Source: Bacillus marinisedimentorum (GTDB lineage Bacteria; Bacillota; Bacilli; Bacillales; Bacillaceae_O). From it: 64,000 nt of DNA. The first letter of the stretch is position 1, and every line of letters begins with the position of its first letter. The stretch lies in contig NZ_LWBL02000030.1 in the NCBI RefSeq assembly GCF_001644195.2, positions 62,001 through 126,000 on the forward strand, in the 5' to 3' direction. The notes under the pieces are model-generated. The model was not told the DNA's origin. It saw only the letters and a program-made list of their open reading frames with translations, and searched no databases. This document shows positions 28,508 through 38,480 of this stretch, in pieces. Both the position numbers and the translations under genes were made by a program.

Positions 28508-29794
28508 ATGGAAAGAATCGAATACACCCAATTAAAAGAAGAACTGTTTCATGAAGTGCTCGACAATGGTCTTGAAGTGTATATTTTGCCGAAAAAAGAT
28601 GTGAATAAAACATTTGCGACATTTACGACACGTTATGGATCGATTGACAACCATTTTACTCCCCTTGGCGGAAAAGAGCCCATTAAGGTACCGGATGGAA
28701 TCGCCCATTTTCTTGAACATAAATTGTTCGAAAGTGAAGAGGGGGACGTTTTCCAGGACTTCAGCAAACAGGGTGCCTCGGCAAACGCATTTACTTCCTT
28801 CACGAGGACGGCCTACTTGTTTTCAAGCACCTCAAATGTGGAGAAGAATCTCGAAACATTGATTGATTTTGTGCAGGATCCATATTTCACGGAAGAGTCG
28901 GTTGATAAAGAGAAAGGCATCATCGGTCAGGAGATAAAAATGTATGAAGACAATCCGGACTGGCGTGTGTATTTCGGAACGATTGAAAATCTGTTCGCGG
29001 CCCATCCGGTTAAAATTGACATTGCCGGCACGGCAGAATCGATTTCAAGCATTACGAAAGATCTCCTTTATACGTGCTACAACACATTTTACCACCCTGG
29101 CAACATGCTCCTTTTTGTTGCCGGCGCGGTCAATCCGGCGGAAGTGATGAAACTGATCAGGAGCAATCAGGGCAAGAAAACATTTGCTCCTCCGGAACCG
29201 ATCTCCCGCTATTTTGACGATGAACCTGAAAAAGCCGATCAACGGGAAAGGATCATTGAAATGCCGGTACAGACGCCGAAGATATTATTCGGTGTGAAAA
29301 CGAAAAAAACGGGCCGAAGCGGCACCGATCTGCTGAGGCATGAATTGGCGATCGGTCTTATGCTTGATTATTTATTCGGTAAAAGCTCAAAGAACTATGA
29401 ACAGTTGTATAACGACGGGTTGATTGACGATACATTTTCCTTTAATTATTCAGAGGAGGGCGGTTTCGGGTTTGCCGTGGTCGGCGGTGATTCTACAGAA
29501 CCTGAGAAGCTGTCCAAAAAAATTGAGGGGTATTTCCGCGATTTCCGTGAAGATCCGCTGACAGATGAGGCACTTGAACGGACAAAGAAAAAGAAAATCG
29601 GCTCTTTCTTAAGGTCGCTGAATTCACCAGAGTTCATCGCCAACCAATTCACAAGATACCAATTCAATGGCATGAATCTGTTTGAAGTGATTCCTGTTCT
29701 TGAATCGCTGACTGCAGAAGATATAAACCAGGCTGCGAATGATTTTATCGATGAGAATTGTTTTACGACATGCATCGTTAAAGCGCCGAACTGA
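28508..29794 (+). CDS. ymfH: YmfH, M16-family zinc peptidase
   Basis: A 428-residue peptidase with the inverted zinc motif HFLEH at residues 67-71, the third-ligand region EKGIIGQEIKMYEDNPDWR, and the C-domain block LFGKSSKNYEQLYNDGLID. Two in-frame ATGs exist (28502, 28508). GGAGGGGGA at 28493-28500 is too close to the first and well placed for the second. The ymfF-ymfH pair is followed by ymfI. Substrate is unknown from sequence; related pairs process small peptides. Confidence 0.92.
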   Translation: MERIEYTQLKEELFHEVLDNGLEVYILPKKDVNKTFATFTTRYGSIDNHFTPLGGKEPIKVPDGIAHFLEHKLFESEEGDVFQDFSKQGASANAFTSFTRTAYLFSSTSNVEKNLETLIDFVQDPYFTEESVDKEKGIIGQEIKMYEDNPDWRVYFGTIENLFAAHPVKIDIAGTAESISSITKDLLYTCYNTFYHPGNMLLFVAGAVNPAEVMKLIRSNQGKKTFAPPEPISRYFDDEPEKADQRERIIEMPVQTPKILFGVKTKKTGRSGTDLLRHELAIGLMLDYLFGKSSKNYEQLYNDGLIDDTFSFNYSEEGGFGFAVVGGDSTEPEKLSKKIEGYFRDFREDPLTDEALERTKKKKIGSFLRSLNSPEFIANQFTRYQFNGMNLFEVIPVLESLTAEDINQAANDFIDENCFTTCIVKAPN

Positions 29795-29854
29795 TCATGA
29801 AAGAAACCCTTCAAACTGCCGACGCGGCAAACGGAGGACGCCGGAGGGAAAACA

Positions 29855-30577
29855 ATGAAAACGGCACTTGTAACCGGGGCTAGCGGCGGCATCGGCAAAG
29901 CTGCAGCCAGAAAGCTTATGGAAAACGGCTATTCCGTCTATCTTCATTACAATAGTAATGCAAAGCCAATTGAGGAATTGGCAGGCGAAGCCCGTACATT
30001 TGGAGTGGAAGCATACCCTGTCAGGGCGGATTTATCCCAGCCAGGAGGCGCGCTCCGTCTGCTGTCATCTCTCCTGCATGATGTCGATATCGTTGTTTAT
30101 GCAGGGGGGAGAAGCTTGACCGGGCTTGTCGGGGATACTGGAGATGAAGCTGTTGCGGAAATGATGAGACTCCATTTGGAAAGCCTGTTTGTCATTTCGC
30201 GCGGACTCATTCCCGGTATGCTGAAAAAACAGCACGGGAGGATCATTGTCGTCTCTTCTATATGGGGACTGACAGGCGCCTCGTTTGAAGTGCTTTACTC
30301 TATGGTCAAGGGCGGCCAAAATGCATTTGTGAAGGCGCTGGCGAAAGAAACGGCTGCAAACGGAATCACTGTAAATGCCGTTGCGCCAGGGGTTGTTGAT
30401 ACGGAGATGATGAAAGGGTACGGCGAAGAAGACCTTTCCCTCCTTCGTGAAGAAATTCCGATGCGGAGGTTTGCACAGGCAGAAGAAATCGCCGATTCCA
30501 TTATGTTTTTGGCCTCTGAAAAAAGTGCGTATGTGAGCGGTCAAATTCTGTCTATCAACGGTGCATGGTATTGTTGA
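29855..30577 (+). CDS. ymfI: YmfI, short-chain dehydrogenase/reductase
   Basis: A 240-residue classical SDR: nucleotide motif TGASGGIGKAA, catalytic serine in VVSSIWG, YSMVK as the YxxxK pair, and NGITVNAVAPGVVDTEMM. It resembles 3-oxoacyl-ACP reductases (FabG-like), but the true substrate is not known; fatty-acid elongation FabG lies elsewhere in Bacillus. GGAGGG precedes the ATG. Part of the ymfFHIJK cluster. Confidence 0.9.
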   Translation: MKTALVTGASGGIGKAAARKLMENGYSVYLHYNSNAKPIEELAGEARTFGVEAYPVRADLSQPGGALRLLSSLLHDVDIVVYAGGRSLTGLVGDTGDEAVAEMMRLHLESLFVISRGLIPGMLKKQHGRIIVVSSIWGLTGASFEVLYSMVKGGQNAFVKALAKETAANGITVNAVAPGVVDTEMMKGYGEEDLSLLREEIPMRRFAQAEEIADSIMFLASEKSAYVSGQILSINGAWYC

Positions 30578-30644
30578 ACTTTCATGCATATTTCTTTCAT
30601 AAAGGTACAAACTAGCATCGAACATACCTTAAGGAGGGAATATC

Positions 30645-30896
30645 ATGTCAGTACTTGATAACTGGGAACAATGGAAACATTTCTTGGGAGACAGGCTGGG
30701 CCAGGCAGAACAGGAAGGAATAAACGAGAACACTGTTAACGATCTTGCCTATCAAATCGGCGGCTATCTTGCCAAACAAGTAGAACCGAAAAACGAGCAG
30801 GAAAAAGTCCTTGCCGATATGTGGAATGTTGCCTCACCTGAAGAACAGCATGCCATTGCCAATATGATGGTTAAGCTTGTCGAACAGGACAAGTAA
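30645..30896 (+). CDS. ymfJ: YmfJ, DUF3243 family protein
   Basis: An 83-residue acidic helical protein (VLDNWEQWKHFLGDRL, PKNEQEKVLADMWNVASPEEQHAIANMMVKLVE), nearly colinear with B. subtilis YmfJ. TAAGGAGGG precedes the ATG. Function is unknown; conserved in Bacillus between ymfI and ymfK. Confidence 0.9.
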   Translation: MSVLDNWEQWKHFLGDRLGQAEQEGINENTVNDLAYQIGGYLAKQVEPKNEQEKVLADMWNVASPEEQHAIANMMVKLVEQDK

Positions 30897-30942
30897 AAGT
30901 GTAAGGCGCTCTTTTGTTTTACATCAGCATATCGAACCAGGA

Positions 30943-30974
30943 AGTGCCAGGCACAAACAAGAGTGCCTGGCACT
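30943..30974 (+). repeat. GTGCCAGGCAC double palindrome
   Basis: AGTGCCAGGCAC, eight bases, then GTGCCTGGCACT. Each half is itself nearly palindromic and the halves pair with each other. Short GTGCC-GGCAC repeats are common in intergenic DNA of Bacillaceae. It could act as the 3' end of the ymfJ transcript, though no T-tract follows. The rest of the 365-base gap to ymfK shows no gene. Confidence 0.6.
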
Positions 30975-31262
30975 CATTTGTATGTAAGATATGAGGATAC
31001 GGAATTTGTCTTTTTATGTGGCTTTGTCAAATGGAGCTGTTGATTACCGTTCCAATCATCTTTAGTGCAAAGCGGCATTGGGTTTCTTAACAAAGCGTTC
31101 ACTGTAATCGGAAAGTTCTATTCGGCATAATTATTTTCATCCTATTTCTTCTCGCCCTTTTCTTAGTTGGCAAAATTAGATATGATAGTTTTAGGTTATC
31201 TTTCATGGTCAATACATACACATCATTTATATACAGTTTTAATGATGGAGAGGAGAGGAACC

Positions 31263-32054
31263 ATGTCTAAAAAAGAATGGTATCTTGAATATGAAATCCA
31301 TATCAACCGGCCGGGACTGCTCGGTGATATTTCGTCTTTGCTTGGAATGCTCTCCATAAATATCCTGACAATCAATGGGGTCAATGACAGCCGGCGCGGC
31401 ATGCTGCTGCTGTGCGAGCGCGATGAGCAAGTCGAACGGCTGGAATCGATTTTGCAGACGATGGATAATATTACGGTGACAAAGCTGAGGCGCCCCAAAT
31501 TGAGGGATGTCCTTGCTGTGAGGCACGGACGGTATATACAGCGCGATGCCGATGATAAAAAAACATTCCGATTCGTACGCGATGAACTCGGTCTTCTTGT
31601 GGACTTCCTTGCGGAGATTTTCAAGCAAAAAGGACATAAATTAATCGGAATCCGCGGCATGCCGAGGGTCGGAAAGACGGAATCCATCGTTGCAGGAGCT
31701 GTTTGTGCCAACAAAAGATGGCTTTTCGTTTCATCCACCCTGCTGAAGCAAACAGTGCGAAGTTCGCTTTTGCATGATGAATACAGCGAAGATAACATTT
31801 TTATTATTGATGGTGTCGTTTCAACAAAGCGTGCATCGGAAAAACACTGGCAGCTTGTCCGTGAAATCATGCGGATGCCGGCTGTTAAAGTGATTGAGCA
31901 CCCTGATATTTTTGTGCGTGAATCAGAATACAAATTGGAAGATTTCGATTATATCATTGAATTACGGAACAATCCGGAAGAGGAAATAAAGTATGAAATA
32001 ATGGATGAAAGCCCGCTGGCAGCGGACTCGGGTTTCTCCATGTTCGATTTTTAA
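31263..32054 (+). CDS. ymfK: YmfK, DUF3388 protein with ACT-like N terminus
   Basis: A 263-residue cytoplasmic protein. The first 75 residues resemble an ACT ligand-binding domain (YEIHINRPGLLGDISSLLGMLSINILTINGV). The remainder includes GIRGMPRVGKTESIVAG, a Walker A-like GMPRVGKT. The open frame extends upstream to 31167; GGAGAGGAGAGG before 31263 and the family start MSKKEWYLEYE set the real start. Function is not established. It precedes rodZ by 19 bases. Confidence 0.88.
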   Translation: MSKKEWYLEYEIHINRPGLLGDISSLLGMLSINILTINGVNDSRRGMLLLCERDEQVERLESILQTMDNITVTKLRRPKLRDVLAVRHGRYIQRDADDKKTFRFVRDELGLLVDFLAEIFKQKGHKLIGIRGMPRVGKTESIVAGAVCANKRWLFVSSTLLKQTVRSSLLHDEYSEDNIFIIDGVVSTKRASEKHWQLVREIMRMPAVKVIEHPDIFVRESEYKLEDFDYIIELRNNPEEEIKYEIMDESPLAADSGFSMFDF

Positions 32055-32073
32055 ATAGTGGAAGGTGTTTTTA

Positions 32074-32970
32074 TTGACTGAACTAGGGCAACGCCTAAAA
32101 GGAGCAAGAGAAGAAAAAGGCCTGTCCCTCGACAGCCTCCAGGAACTTACCAAAATCCAAAAACGCTACCTGGTCGCAATTGAGGAAGGGAATTATGGAA
32201 TCATGCCTGGAAAGTTTTATACACGGGCATTCATTAAACAATATGCTGAAGCTGTCGGTCTGCATTCGGATGAGATTTTTGAGGAATACAAGGATGAAAT
32301 CCCGGCTCCGACTACCACAGAAATGTCACCCCAACTTTCCAGAGTGAAAACAAGTAAAAAAGCGGCACCTTCCAGACGGCGGAATAGTGCCGCAAACGCT
32401 CTGCCGATGATCATGACGATAACGCTGATAGTCCTGCTTATTGCGGCCGTGTGGATTTTCTTACAGGGACGTGTGACGGATGAAATGGATTCGGCAGGTA
32501 ACCCGGAGAATTCCTCTGTTGAGAAAGAAGTGGGCGATAACGTTCCGGAAGAGACAGACGGGGATGAAGAGGAAGGCGGAAGCGATCCAGGCACTGATGA
32601 AGATCAAGAACAGGAGCCTGCTGAAGAAGAGGCGCCGGAGCAAGAACTTGTCCAGACTGAACAAAAAGGAAAGCGATCCATATATGACTTGAAAAATGCC
32701 GATAAACTTGTCCTGAATTTCACTTCGCCTGGAGAGAGCTATCTCCGTGTCCGCAATGACAACGGGAAGGTATTTTATGACGGTATCGTATCAAAGGACA
32801 AGCCTCTTGAGCTGGATGTCAGCGGCGAGTCGTCAATTGAACTGAATATTGGACGGGCTTATGAGCTTGACATCCAGATAAACGGTGAACCGTTCACATA
32901 TCCGGCAGATCCTAGAAAAACGATGCATCAATATGTGACAATTAACAAAACAGCAGATGCAGCACAGTAA
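32074..32970 (+). CDS. rodZ: RodZ-like cytoskeletal membrane protein (YmfM)
   Basis: A 298-residue protein: N-terminal helix-turn-helix (ELGQRLKGAREEKGLSLDSL, KIQKRYLVAIEEGNY, MPGKFYTRAFIKQYAEAVG), basic juxtamembrane stretch, one membrane helix near residues 108-130, a long acidic Glu/Asp/Gln linker, and a C-terminal DUF4115 beta domain. RodZ links MreB filaments to the membrane and supports rod shape. GTG 32065 is in frame, but GGAAGGTG at 32060-32067 overlaps it and serves the TTG at 32074. Followed by pgsA, as in most Firmicutes. Confidence 0.92.
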   Translation: MTELGQRLKGAREEKGLSLDSLQELTKIQKRYLVAIEEGNYGIMPGKFYTRAFIKQYAEAVGLHSDEIFEEYKDEIPAPTTTEMSPQLSRVKTSKKAAPSRRRNSAANALPMIMTITLIVLLIAAVWIFLQGRVTDEMDSAGNPENSSVEKEVGDNVPEETDGDEEEGGSDPGTDEDQEQEPAEEEAPEQELVQTEQKGKRSIYDLKNADKLVLNFTSPGESYLRVRNDNGKVFYDGIVSKDKPLELDVSGESSIELNIGRAYELDIQINGEPFTYPADPRKTMHQYVTINKTADAAQ

Positions 32971-33050
32971 ACGGAAGGGTCATCGCTAATGATGGCTCTC
33001 GTTTACTTTTGGTTCCATTGAATTACCGAAAATATAGGAGGCCCATACAA

Positions 33051-33629
33051 ATGAATATTCCTAATCGAATTACGATTTTCAGAATCATGCTTATCCCGCT
33101 TTTCCTCATCATCATGCTTGTTCCTTTCGGATGGGGAGAGATTACACTGTTGGGAGCGGTAATGCCGGTGGAGGCCCTGGTCGGCGCCCTTATTTTCATT
33201 TTCGCAGCTTCCACTGATTGGGTGGATGGCCATTATGCCCGAAAGCATAACCTTGTCACAAACCTTGGGAAATTTCTTGACCCCCTTGCCGATAAATTGC
33301 TTGTTACCGCGGCTCTGCTCGTGCTCGTCGAAATGCAATTTGTGCCTTCCTGGATGGCGTTCATCATCATATTTCGGGAATTCGCAGTTACCGGATTGCG
33401 CCTGGTGGCTGCCAGTGAAGGGGAAGTTCTCGCTGCGGCCCAAATGGGGAAAATTAAGATGTGGACTCAAATCATCGCAATCTCGGCACTTTTACTCCAT
33501 AATATCGGCTTTGCGGCAATCGGATTACCGTTTGACCGTATTGCGCTCTGGGTCGCCATCATTTTCACTGTGCTTTCCGGATGGGATTATTTTGCCAAGA
33601 ACAAGCAAATTTTATTGTCATCAAAATAG
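33051..33629 (+). CDS. pgsA: CDP-diacylglycerol-glycerol-3-phosphate 3-phosphatidyltransferase
   Basis: A 192-residue membrane enzyme making phosphatidylglycerol phosphate, first step to phosphatidylglycerol and cardiolipin. The CDP-alcohol phosphotransferase motif is complete: DWVDGHYARKHNLVTNLG followed by KFLDPLADK. About five to six membrane helices. The frame opens upstream at 33009, but ATAGGAGG before the ATG at 33051 (MNIPNRITIFRI) is decisive. Confidence 0.96.
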   Translation: MNIPNRITIFRIMLIPLFLIIMLVPFGWGEITLLGAVMPVEALVGALIFIFAASTDWVDGHYARKHNLVTNLGKFLDPLADKLLVTAALLVLVEMQFVPSWMAFIIIFREFAVTGLRLVAASEGEVLAAAQMGKIKMWTQIIAISALLLHNIGFAAIGLPFDRIALWVAIIFTVLSGWDYFAKNKQILLSSK

Positions 33630-33714
33630 CTGAACCTCCCGCAGCCTGCCTGCAGAAAAGCGGCCCAGAAAGGACGCAGGCTTGCAGTCATTAACATAAA
33701 GGGGGAGATTATCG

Positions 33715-34956
33715 ATGAATGCTGAAATCATTGCAGTCGGCTCCGAACTGCTGCTTGGACAAATATGCAACACGAATGGGCAGTTCCTGTCCCGCCGGCT
33801 GGCCGAAATGGGCATCAATGTCTTTTATCACACGGTTGCCGGCGATAATCCAGAAAGGCTGCGGCCGGTAATCAGCCGGGCAGCTGAACGTTCCGACACG
33901 ATCATACTGACAGGCGGGCTCGGTCCGACCAAGGATGACCTGACCAAAAATGTGATTGCCGAATTGATCGGGATGAAACTCACACTCGACACTGTGGCGC
34001 TGGGCAGGATAAAAGAATATTACAACAAAACCGGCAAGACGATGACACCGAATAACGAAAAACAGGCGCTTGTGTTTGAGAAGTGCACTGTTTTTCCGAA
34101 TGATCATGGCATGGCACCGGGCATGGCGGCAGAGACGGACGGAAAGCTGTATCTCTTGCTGCCCGGTCCGCCGCGCGAGCTTAATCCGATGTTCGATCGT
34201 TATGCAGCCCCTTTCTTATATAAGAAACTTGAAAAATCGGAAAGCATCGAGTCGAAAGTGCTCCGGTTTTTCGGTATCGGGGAATCCAGCCTGGAAACCG
34301 AAATTGAAGATTTGATCGATTCCCAGAGTAATCCGACCATTGCTCCGTTGGCGGCAGATGGAGAGGTGACACTGCGGCTTACAGCGAAACATGCTTCTCC
34401 TGATGAAGCCCGCCGGCTGATCGGCTTGCTTAAGGCAGACATTTTGAAGCGTGTGGGTGCGCATTATTACGGGGAGGATGAAACATCACTTGCCCAGGTT
34501 GCGTTTTTGCTTCTCCAGGAAAAGAAACTGACTGTTTCTGCAGCCGAAAGCCTGACCGGAGGCTTATTCACTGGTGCACTCACCGATTATCCCGGTGCTT
34601 CAAAGGTCGTTTCCGGCAGCATTGTCGCTTACAACAATGCGTTGAAGGAACAGCTGCTGGACGTTCCTGCCGGTGTTTTGAAATCCGATGGTGCAGTAAG
34701 TGAAGCTTGTGCAGCCTCAATGGCGGAAAACGTCCGCCTGAAAATGGGATCTGATATCGGCATCAGTTTCACCGGCAATGCAGGTCCGTCCGGAAGCGAA
34801 GGAAAACCAGCCGGCCTTGCCTATGTTGGGATTGCCCGCAGCGGCCGGCCTGCCCTCGTCCATGAACTGAAGCTGGCCGGCACAAGGGAAATGGTCCGGT
34901 CCAGGACTGTCAAACACGGTCTGTTTGAACTTATCCAGGAGCTGAAGAAGCTGTAG
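33715..34956 (+). CDS. cinA: Competence/damage-inducible protein CinA
   Basis: A 413-residue protein with an N-terminal MoeA/MogA-like domain (AEIIAVGSELLLGQICNTNG, ILTGGLGPTKDD) that in homologues hydrolyses ADP-ribose, and a C-terminal CinA/PncC domain (LTVSAAESLTGGLFTGALTDYPGASKVVSGSIVAYNN, SFTGNAGPSG) of the NMN deamidase type. GGGGGAG precedes the ATG. Location directly before recA is the classic competence arrangement. Expression under ComK would be expected from B. subtilis, but I could not identify a K-box. Confidence 0.95.
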   Translation: MNAEIIAVGSELLLGQICNTNGQFLSRRLAEMGINVFYHTVAGDNPERLRPVISRAAERSDTIILTGGLGPTKDDLTKNVIAELIGMKLTLDTVALGRIKEYYNKTGKTMTPNNEKQALVFEKCTVFPNDHGMAPGMAAETDGKLYLLLPGPPRELNPMFDRYAAPFLYKKLEKSESIESKVLRFFGIGESSLETEIEDLIDSQSNPTIAPLAADGEVTLRLTAKHASPDEARRLIGLLKADILKRVGAHYYGEDETSLAQVAFLLLQEKKLTVSAAESLTGGLFTGALTDYPGASKVVSGSIVAYNNALKEQLLDVPAGVLKSDGAVSEACAASMAENVRLKMGSDIGISFTGNAGPSGSEGKPAGLAYVGIARSGRPALVHELKLAGTREMVRSRTVKHGLFELIQELKKL

Positions 34957-35129
34957 CCGCTTGTGCATCGGGCAGGTAGACGGAAAGCGGTCTGCTCGAT
35001 GCATGCCTGGCCTGTTGTGCAATCCGCCAAAATCAGCCGTGGTGAAAAAAAACGTTTCGTCTATTGAAAATACGGTTTTACCTGGTGGAAATTTCATTTT
35101 TCCTTACAGGGAAAACCCTGAAAAAATAT

Positions 35130-35143
35130 CGAATAAATGTTCG
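35130..35143 (+). promoter_or_regulatory. LexA (DinR) operator upstream of recA
   Basis: CGAATAAATGTTCG fits the Bacillus SOS box CGAAY-N4-GTTCG. It ends nine bases upstream of the recA -35 element. Confidence 0.85.
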
Positions 35144-35152
35144 CCTTTTCTC

Positions 35153-35181
35153 TTGGCAAACGATAAAAAAAAGAGTAGAAT
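35153..35181 (+). promoter_or_regulatory. Sigma-A promoter of recA
   Basis: TTGGCA and TAGAAT with a 17-base spacer, 32 bases before the recA start; the LexA box lies just upstream. Confidence 0.82.
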
Positions 35182-35212
35182 AGTAGTAGTTCCAATATGA
35201 GGAGGAAATAAT

Positions 35213-36250
35213 TTGAGCGATCGCAAAGCAGCCTTGGATATGGCTTTAAGACAAATAGAAAAACAGTTCGGAAAAGGTTCCATCATGAAGTTGGGAGAGC
35301 AAACCGAACGAAGGGTTTCCACAATATCAAGCGGTTCACTGGCACTTGATGTGGCCCTTGGTGTCGGTGGATACCCGCGCGGACGCATCATCGAAATTTA
35401 CGGTCCGGAATCCTCCGGTAAGACGACAGTTGCACTTCATGCTCTTGCAGAGGTCCAGCAAAACGGTGGCCAGGCTGCATTCATTGATGCAGAGCATGCT
35501 CTTGATCCCGTGTATGCCCAAAAACTCGGGGTGAACATTGACGAGCTTCTGCTTTCGCAGCCGGATACGGGCGAACAGGCGCTTGAAATCGCAGAAGCAC
35601 TTGTAAGAAGCGGAGCAGTGGATATTCTCGTTATCGACTCGGTGGCAGCCCTTGTGCCAAAAGCCGAGATTGAAGGCGAGATGGGCGATTCGCATGTCGG
35701 CTTGCAGGCCCGCCTGATGTCACAGGCCCTGCGGAAACTTTCCGGAGCGATCAGCAAGTCCAATACAATCGCAATTTTCATTAACCAGATCCGCGAAAAA
35801 GTCGGTGTGATGTTTGGCAACCCGGAAACGACTCCGGGAGGGCGCGCCCTTAAGTTCTATTCTTCCGTAAGGCTTGAAGTCCGCCGTGCCGAAACGCTGA
35901 AACAGGGCAATGATATGGTCGGAAACAAAGCTAAAATCAAAGTTGTCAAAAACAAAGTTGCGCCTCCGTTCAAAACGGCTGAAGTGGACATCATGTACGG
36001 CGAAGGGATCTCCAAAGAGGGAGAAATCCTCGACATCGCTTCAGACCTGGATATCGTCCAGAAAAGCGGTGCATGGTATTCATATAATGAAGAGCGGCTT
36101 GGACAGGGACGCGAGAATGCAAAAGTGTTCCTTAAAGAAAACCTTGATACCCGTCTGGCCATTCAGAAGCAGGTCCGCGAATACTACGGCCTCGATGAAT
36201 CTGCGAAAGCAGCCAAAGAAGAAGAGGGTCAGGAAGAGCTTAATTTATAG
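35213..36250 (+). CDS. recA: Recombinase RecA
   Basis: A 345-residue ATP-dependent strand-exchange protein and LexA co-protease. Signatures: [16 protein letters not shown], Walker [31 protein letters not shown] (Walker B and loop L1), [14 protein letters not shown] and [30 protein letters not shown] (loop L2). It ends with an acidic tail. The start is TTG at 35213 with GAGGAGGA at 35199-35206; the same kind of weak start codon is not found elsewhere in frame. A LexA box and strong promoter precede it and a terminator follows, so it is transcribed mainly alone. Confidence 0.98.
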   Translation: MSDRKAALDMALRQIEKQFGKGSIMKLGEQTERRVSTISSGSLALDVALGVGGYPRGRIIEIYGPESSGKTTVALHALAEVQQNGGQAAFIDAEHALDPVYAQKLGVNIDELLLSQPDTGEQALEIAEALVRSGAVDILVIDSVAALVPKAEIEGEMGDSHVGLQARLMSQALRKLSGAISKSNTIAIFINQIREKVGVMFGNPETTPGGRALKFYSSVRLEVRRAETLKQGNDMVGNKAKIKVVKNKVAPPFKTAEVDIMYGEGISKEGEILDIASDLDIVQKSGAWYSYNEERLGQGRENAKVFLKENLDTRLAIQKQVREYYGLDESAKAAKEEEGQEELNL

Positions 36251-36255
36251 AAATG

Positions 36256-36285
36256 AAAAGCACAGTATAACGCTGTGCTTTTTTC
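36256..36285 (+). terminator. Terminator after recA
   Basis: AAAAGCACAG / CTGTGCTTTT stem, 7-base loop, T-tract. Confidence 0.92.
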
Positions 36286-36292
36286 TTTGTTT

Positions 36293-36589
36293 AGGAAATT
36301 ATAAAATTTAAGCGTTGTGGATTAAAAGCCAGAAGGGAATCGTCCAGCTGCGGTCGCCAGCGGCTATCGTCATAAGCGGTGATTCCCTCCAGAAGGAAAG
36401 GTCACCTTCCTGCGGATGCCCCAGCTTATGCGTACGCCGCTGAGCGGGCGGCCTCCGCATTTCGATTGTCCAGCTGCGGTCGCCAGCGGCTATCGTCATA
36501 AGCGGCGGCCTCTTCCGGAAGGGAAGTGCACCTTCCTGCGGATCCCCCGCTTATGCGTACGCCGCTAAGCGGGCGACCTCCGCATTTCA
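36293..36589 (+). repeat. F2 repeat element, copy 2, head-to-tail double unit
   Basis: The first unit (36293-36464) has the full left block GGAAATTATAAAATTTAAGC, GTTGTGGAT, and both arms. The second unit (36465-36589) restarts at the internal block GTCCAGCTGCGGTCGCCAGC and repeats the arms GGCTATCGTCATAAGCGG and CGCTTATGCGTACGCCGC. The element begins 11 bases after the recA terminator T-tract and ends four bases before the -35 of the rny promoter. Confidence 0.82.
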
Positions 36590-36593
36590 TAGC

Positions 36594-36622
36594 TTGACAT
36601 TGGAAAAACCCGCCTATACAAT
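36594..36622 (+). promoter_or_regulatory. Sigma-A promoter of rny
   Basis: Consensus TTGACA, 17-base spacer, TACAAT, giving a leader of about 140 nt before rny. The double F2 repeat abuts its upstream side. Confidence 0.88.
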
Positions 36623-36767
36623 TAGATTGTGTTCTTTCTTTTTTATCCTTACTAGTTTGGCCTGGTCTTCTGTAATGCTTTGGTATTTACAGGGGGCGAG
36701 CCACCATGTATTTGCCGACAAAAAGATGAAGAATGAAACCAAGTTAATAGCAAGGGGAGGTGAAACT

Positions 36768-38330
36768 ATGGATTTTACCACAGCTATCATCTCCATTTTG
36801 CTTGCCATTATCGTCGGTGCAGTTGTTGGTTACTTCGTTCGAAAGACCTTTGCTGAAGCGAAGATTTCAAGCGCCGAACATGCAGCCCAGCAGATAATTG
36901 AAGATGGGAAGCGCGAAGCAGATGCATCCAAGAAAGAGGCGCTTCTTGAAGCGAAGGATGAAATTCACAAGCTTCGGACAGAAGCTGAACGTGATATTCG
37001 GGAAAGAAGGAACGAACTACAAAAACAGGAAAATCGTTTAATGCACAAAGAGGAGAATTTGGACCGCAAGAGCGAAATGCTTGATAAGAAAGAAAGCATG
37101 CTGGAAAAGCGCGAAGATTCTCTGACGACACGACAACAACGAGTTGAAGAGTTGGAAAGCAAAGTGGAAGAAATGCTGGAACAGCAACAGGTTGAACTTG
37201 AACGCATTTCCGGCTTATCGCGGGAGGATGCAAAGCAGCTTATCATCGACAGTGTCGAGAAAGAAGTCTCTCATGAAATGGCCATCATGGTTAAAGAGAG
37301 TGAAGCAAGAGCGAAAGAGGAAGCAGATAAGAAAGCGAAAGAGATTCTTTCACTTGCGATTCAGCGCTGTGCGGCTGATCATGTTGCCGAAACAACCGTG
37401 TCTGTCGTGAATTTGCCTAATGATGAGATGAAGGGACGTATCATTGGACGTGAAGGGCGGAATATCCGTACGCTGGAAACGTTGACAGGCATTGACCTGA
37501 TTATTGATGATACACCTGAAGCAGTAATTTTATCAGGATTTGATCCAATCCGGAGGGAAACAGCCCGGCTGGCCCTTGAGAAGCTTGTCCAGGATGGAAG
37601 GATTCATCCGGCACGCATTGAGGAAATGGTGGACAAGTCACGCCGCGAGGTTGACGAGTATATCCGCGAAGTCGGTGAACAAACGACCTTCGAAGTTGGA
37701 GTGCACGGTCTGCATCCTGATTTGATCAAAATTCTTGGCCGCTTAAAATACCGTACAAGCTACGGACAAAATGTGCTCAAGCACTCGATGGAAGTCGCTT
37801 ATCTTACCGGACTTATGGCAGCCGAACTCGGAGAAGACGAGACGCTCGCCAAAAGAGCCGGACTGCTCCATGATATCGGTAAAGCGATTGACCATGAAGT
37901 GGAAGGAAGCCATGTCGAAATTGGTGTGGAACTTGCAACGAAGTATAAAGAGCACCCAGTCGTGATCAACAGTATTGCATCCCACCATGGTGATACGGAG
38001 CCTACCTCGATCATTGCCGTTCTTGTGGCTGCAGCTGATGCGTTATCCGCAGCAAGACCAGGGGCACGCAGTGAAACGCTCGAAAACTATATCCGCCGCT
38101 TGGAAAAGCTTGAAGATATTTCAGAGTCGTTCGAGGGTGTTGAAAAATCGTTTGCAATCCAGGCAGGTCGAGAAATTCGCATTATGGTCAAGCCTGATAT
38201 GATTGATGACCTAGAGGCATATCGTCTGGCACGCGACATACGCAAGCAAATTGAAGATGAACTGGATTATCCAGGACATATAAAAGTTACTGTCATCCGT
38301 GAAACGAGGGCAGTGGAGTATGCGAAATAA
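36768..38330 (+). CDS. rny: Ribonuclease Y
   Basis: A 520-residue membrane-anchored endoribonuclease that starts decay of most mRNAs. It has an N-terminal membrane helix (residues 4-26), a long charged coiled coil (about residues 30-200), a KH domain ([23 protein letters not shown]) and an HD domain ([26 protein letters not shown] with the metal-binding HD pair). Length is identical to B. subtilis. The frame runs upstream to 36594, but that part covers the promoter; AGGGGAGGTGA before 36768 sets the start. The RNase Y accessory protein RicA is encoded at 48681. Confidence 0.97.
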   Translation: MDFTTAIISILLAIIVGAVVGYFVRKTFAEAKISSAEHAAQQIIEDGKREADASKKEALLEAKDEIHKLRTEAERDIRERRNELQKQENRLMHKEENLDRKSEMLDKKESMLEKREDSLTTRQQRVEELESKVEEMLEQQQVELERISGLSREDAKQLIIDSVEKEVSHEMAIMVKESEARAKEEADKKAKEILSLAIQRCAADHVAETTVSVVNLPNDEMKGRIIGREGRNIRTLETLTGIDLIIDDTPEAVILSGFDPIRRETARLALEKLVQDGRIHPARIEEMVDKSRREVDEYIREVGEQTTFEVGVHGLHPDLIKILGRLKYRTSYGQNVLKHSMEVAYLTGLMAAELGEDETLAKRAGLLHDIGKAIDHEVEGSHVEIGVELATKYKEHPVVINSIASHHGDTEPTSIIAVLVAAADALSAARPGARSETLENYIRRLEKLEDISESFEGVEKSFAIQAGREIRIMVKPDMIDDLEAYRLARDIRKQIEDELDYPGHIKVTVIRETRAVEYAK

Positions 38331-38356
38331 AGCGGTGGCGACACCGCTTTATTTTG
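38326..38356 (+). terminator. Terminator overlapping the rny stop codon
   Basis: AATAAAGCGGTG / CACCGCTTTATT stem with a GCGA loop; the left arm contains the rny stop. TTTTG and more T residues follow. Confidence 0.9.
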
Positions 38357-38480
38357 TTTTTTACCCGCTTATCCGTTATTAAAACTAAATACCTTCTGCC
38401 GGCACATTGTTTTGACAATTGTGCTTTTTTTATGCAGACTGTTTAACATAATACAATCAAGCCAGAAAGGAATCAGGATA

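Noticed and set aside
33226-33633. 135-codon frame inside pgsA on the same strand
   Set aside because: Overlaps the fully conserved pgsA frame and has no ribosome binding site or homology.
36293-36589. CRISPR-like direct repeat
   Set aside because: Only two long units without spacers; it is a doubled F2 repeat found singly elsewhere.
36594-36767. N-terminal extension of RNase Y by 58 residues
   Set aside because: The region contains the rny promoter and leader; a strong AGGGGAGGTGA site and the family length support the start at 36768.
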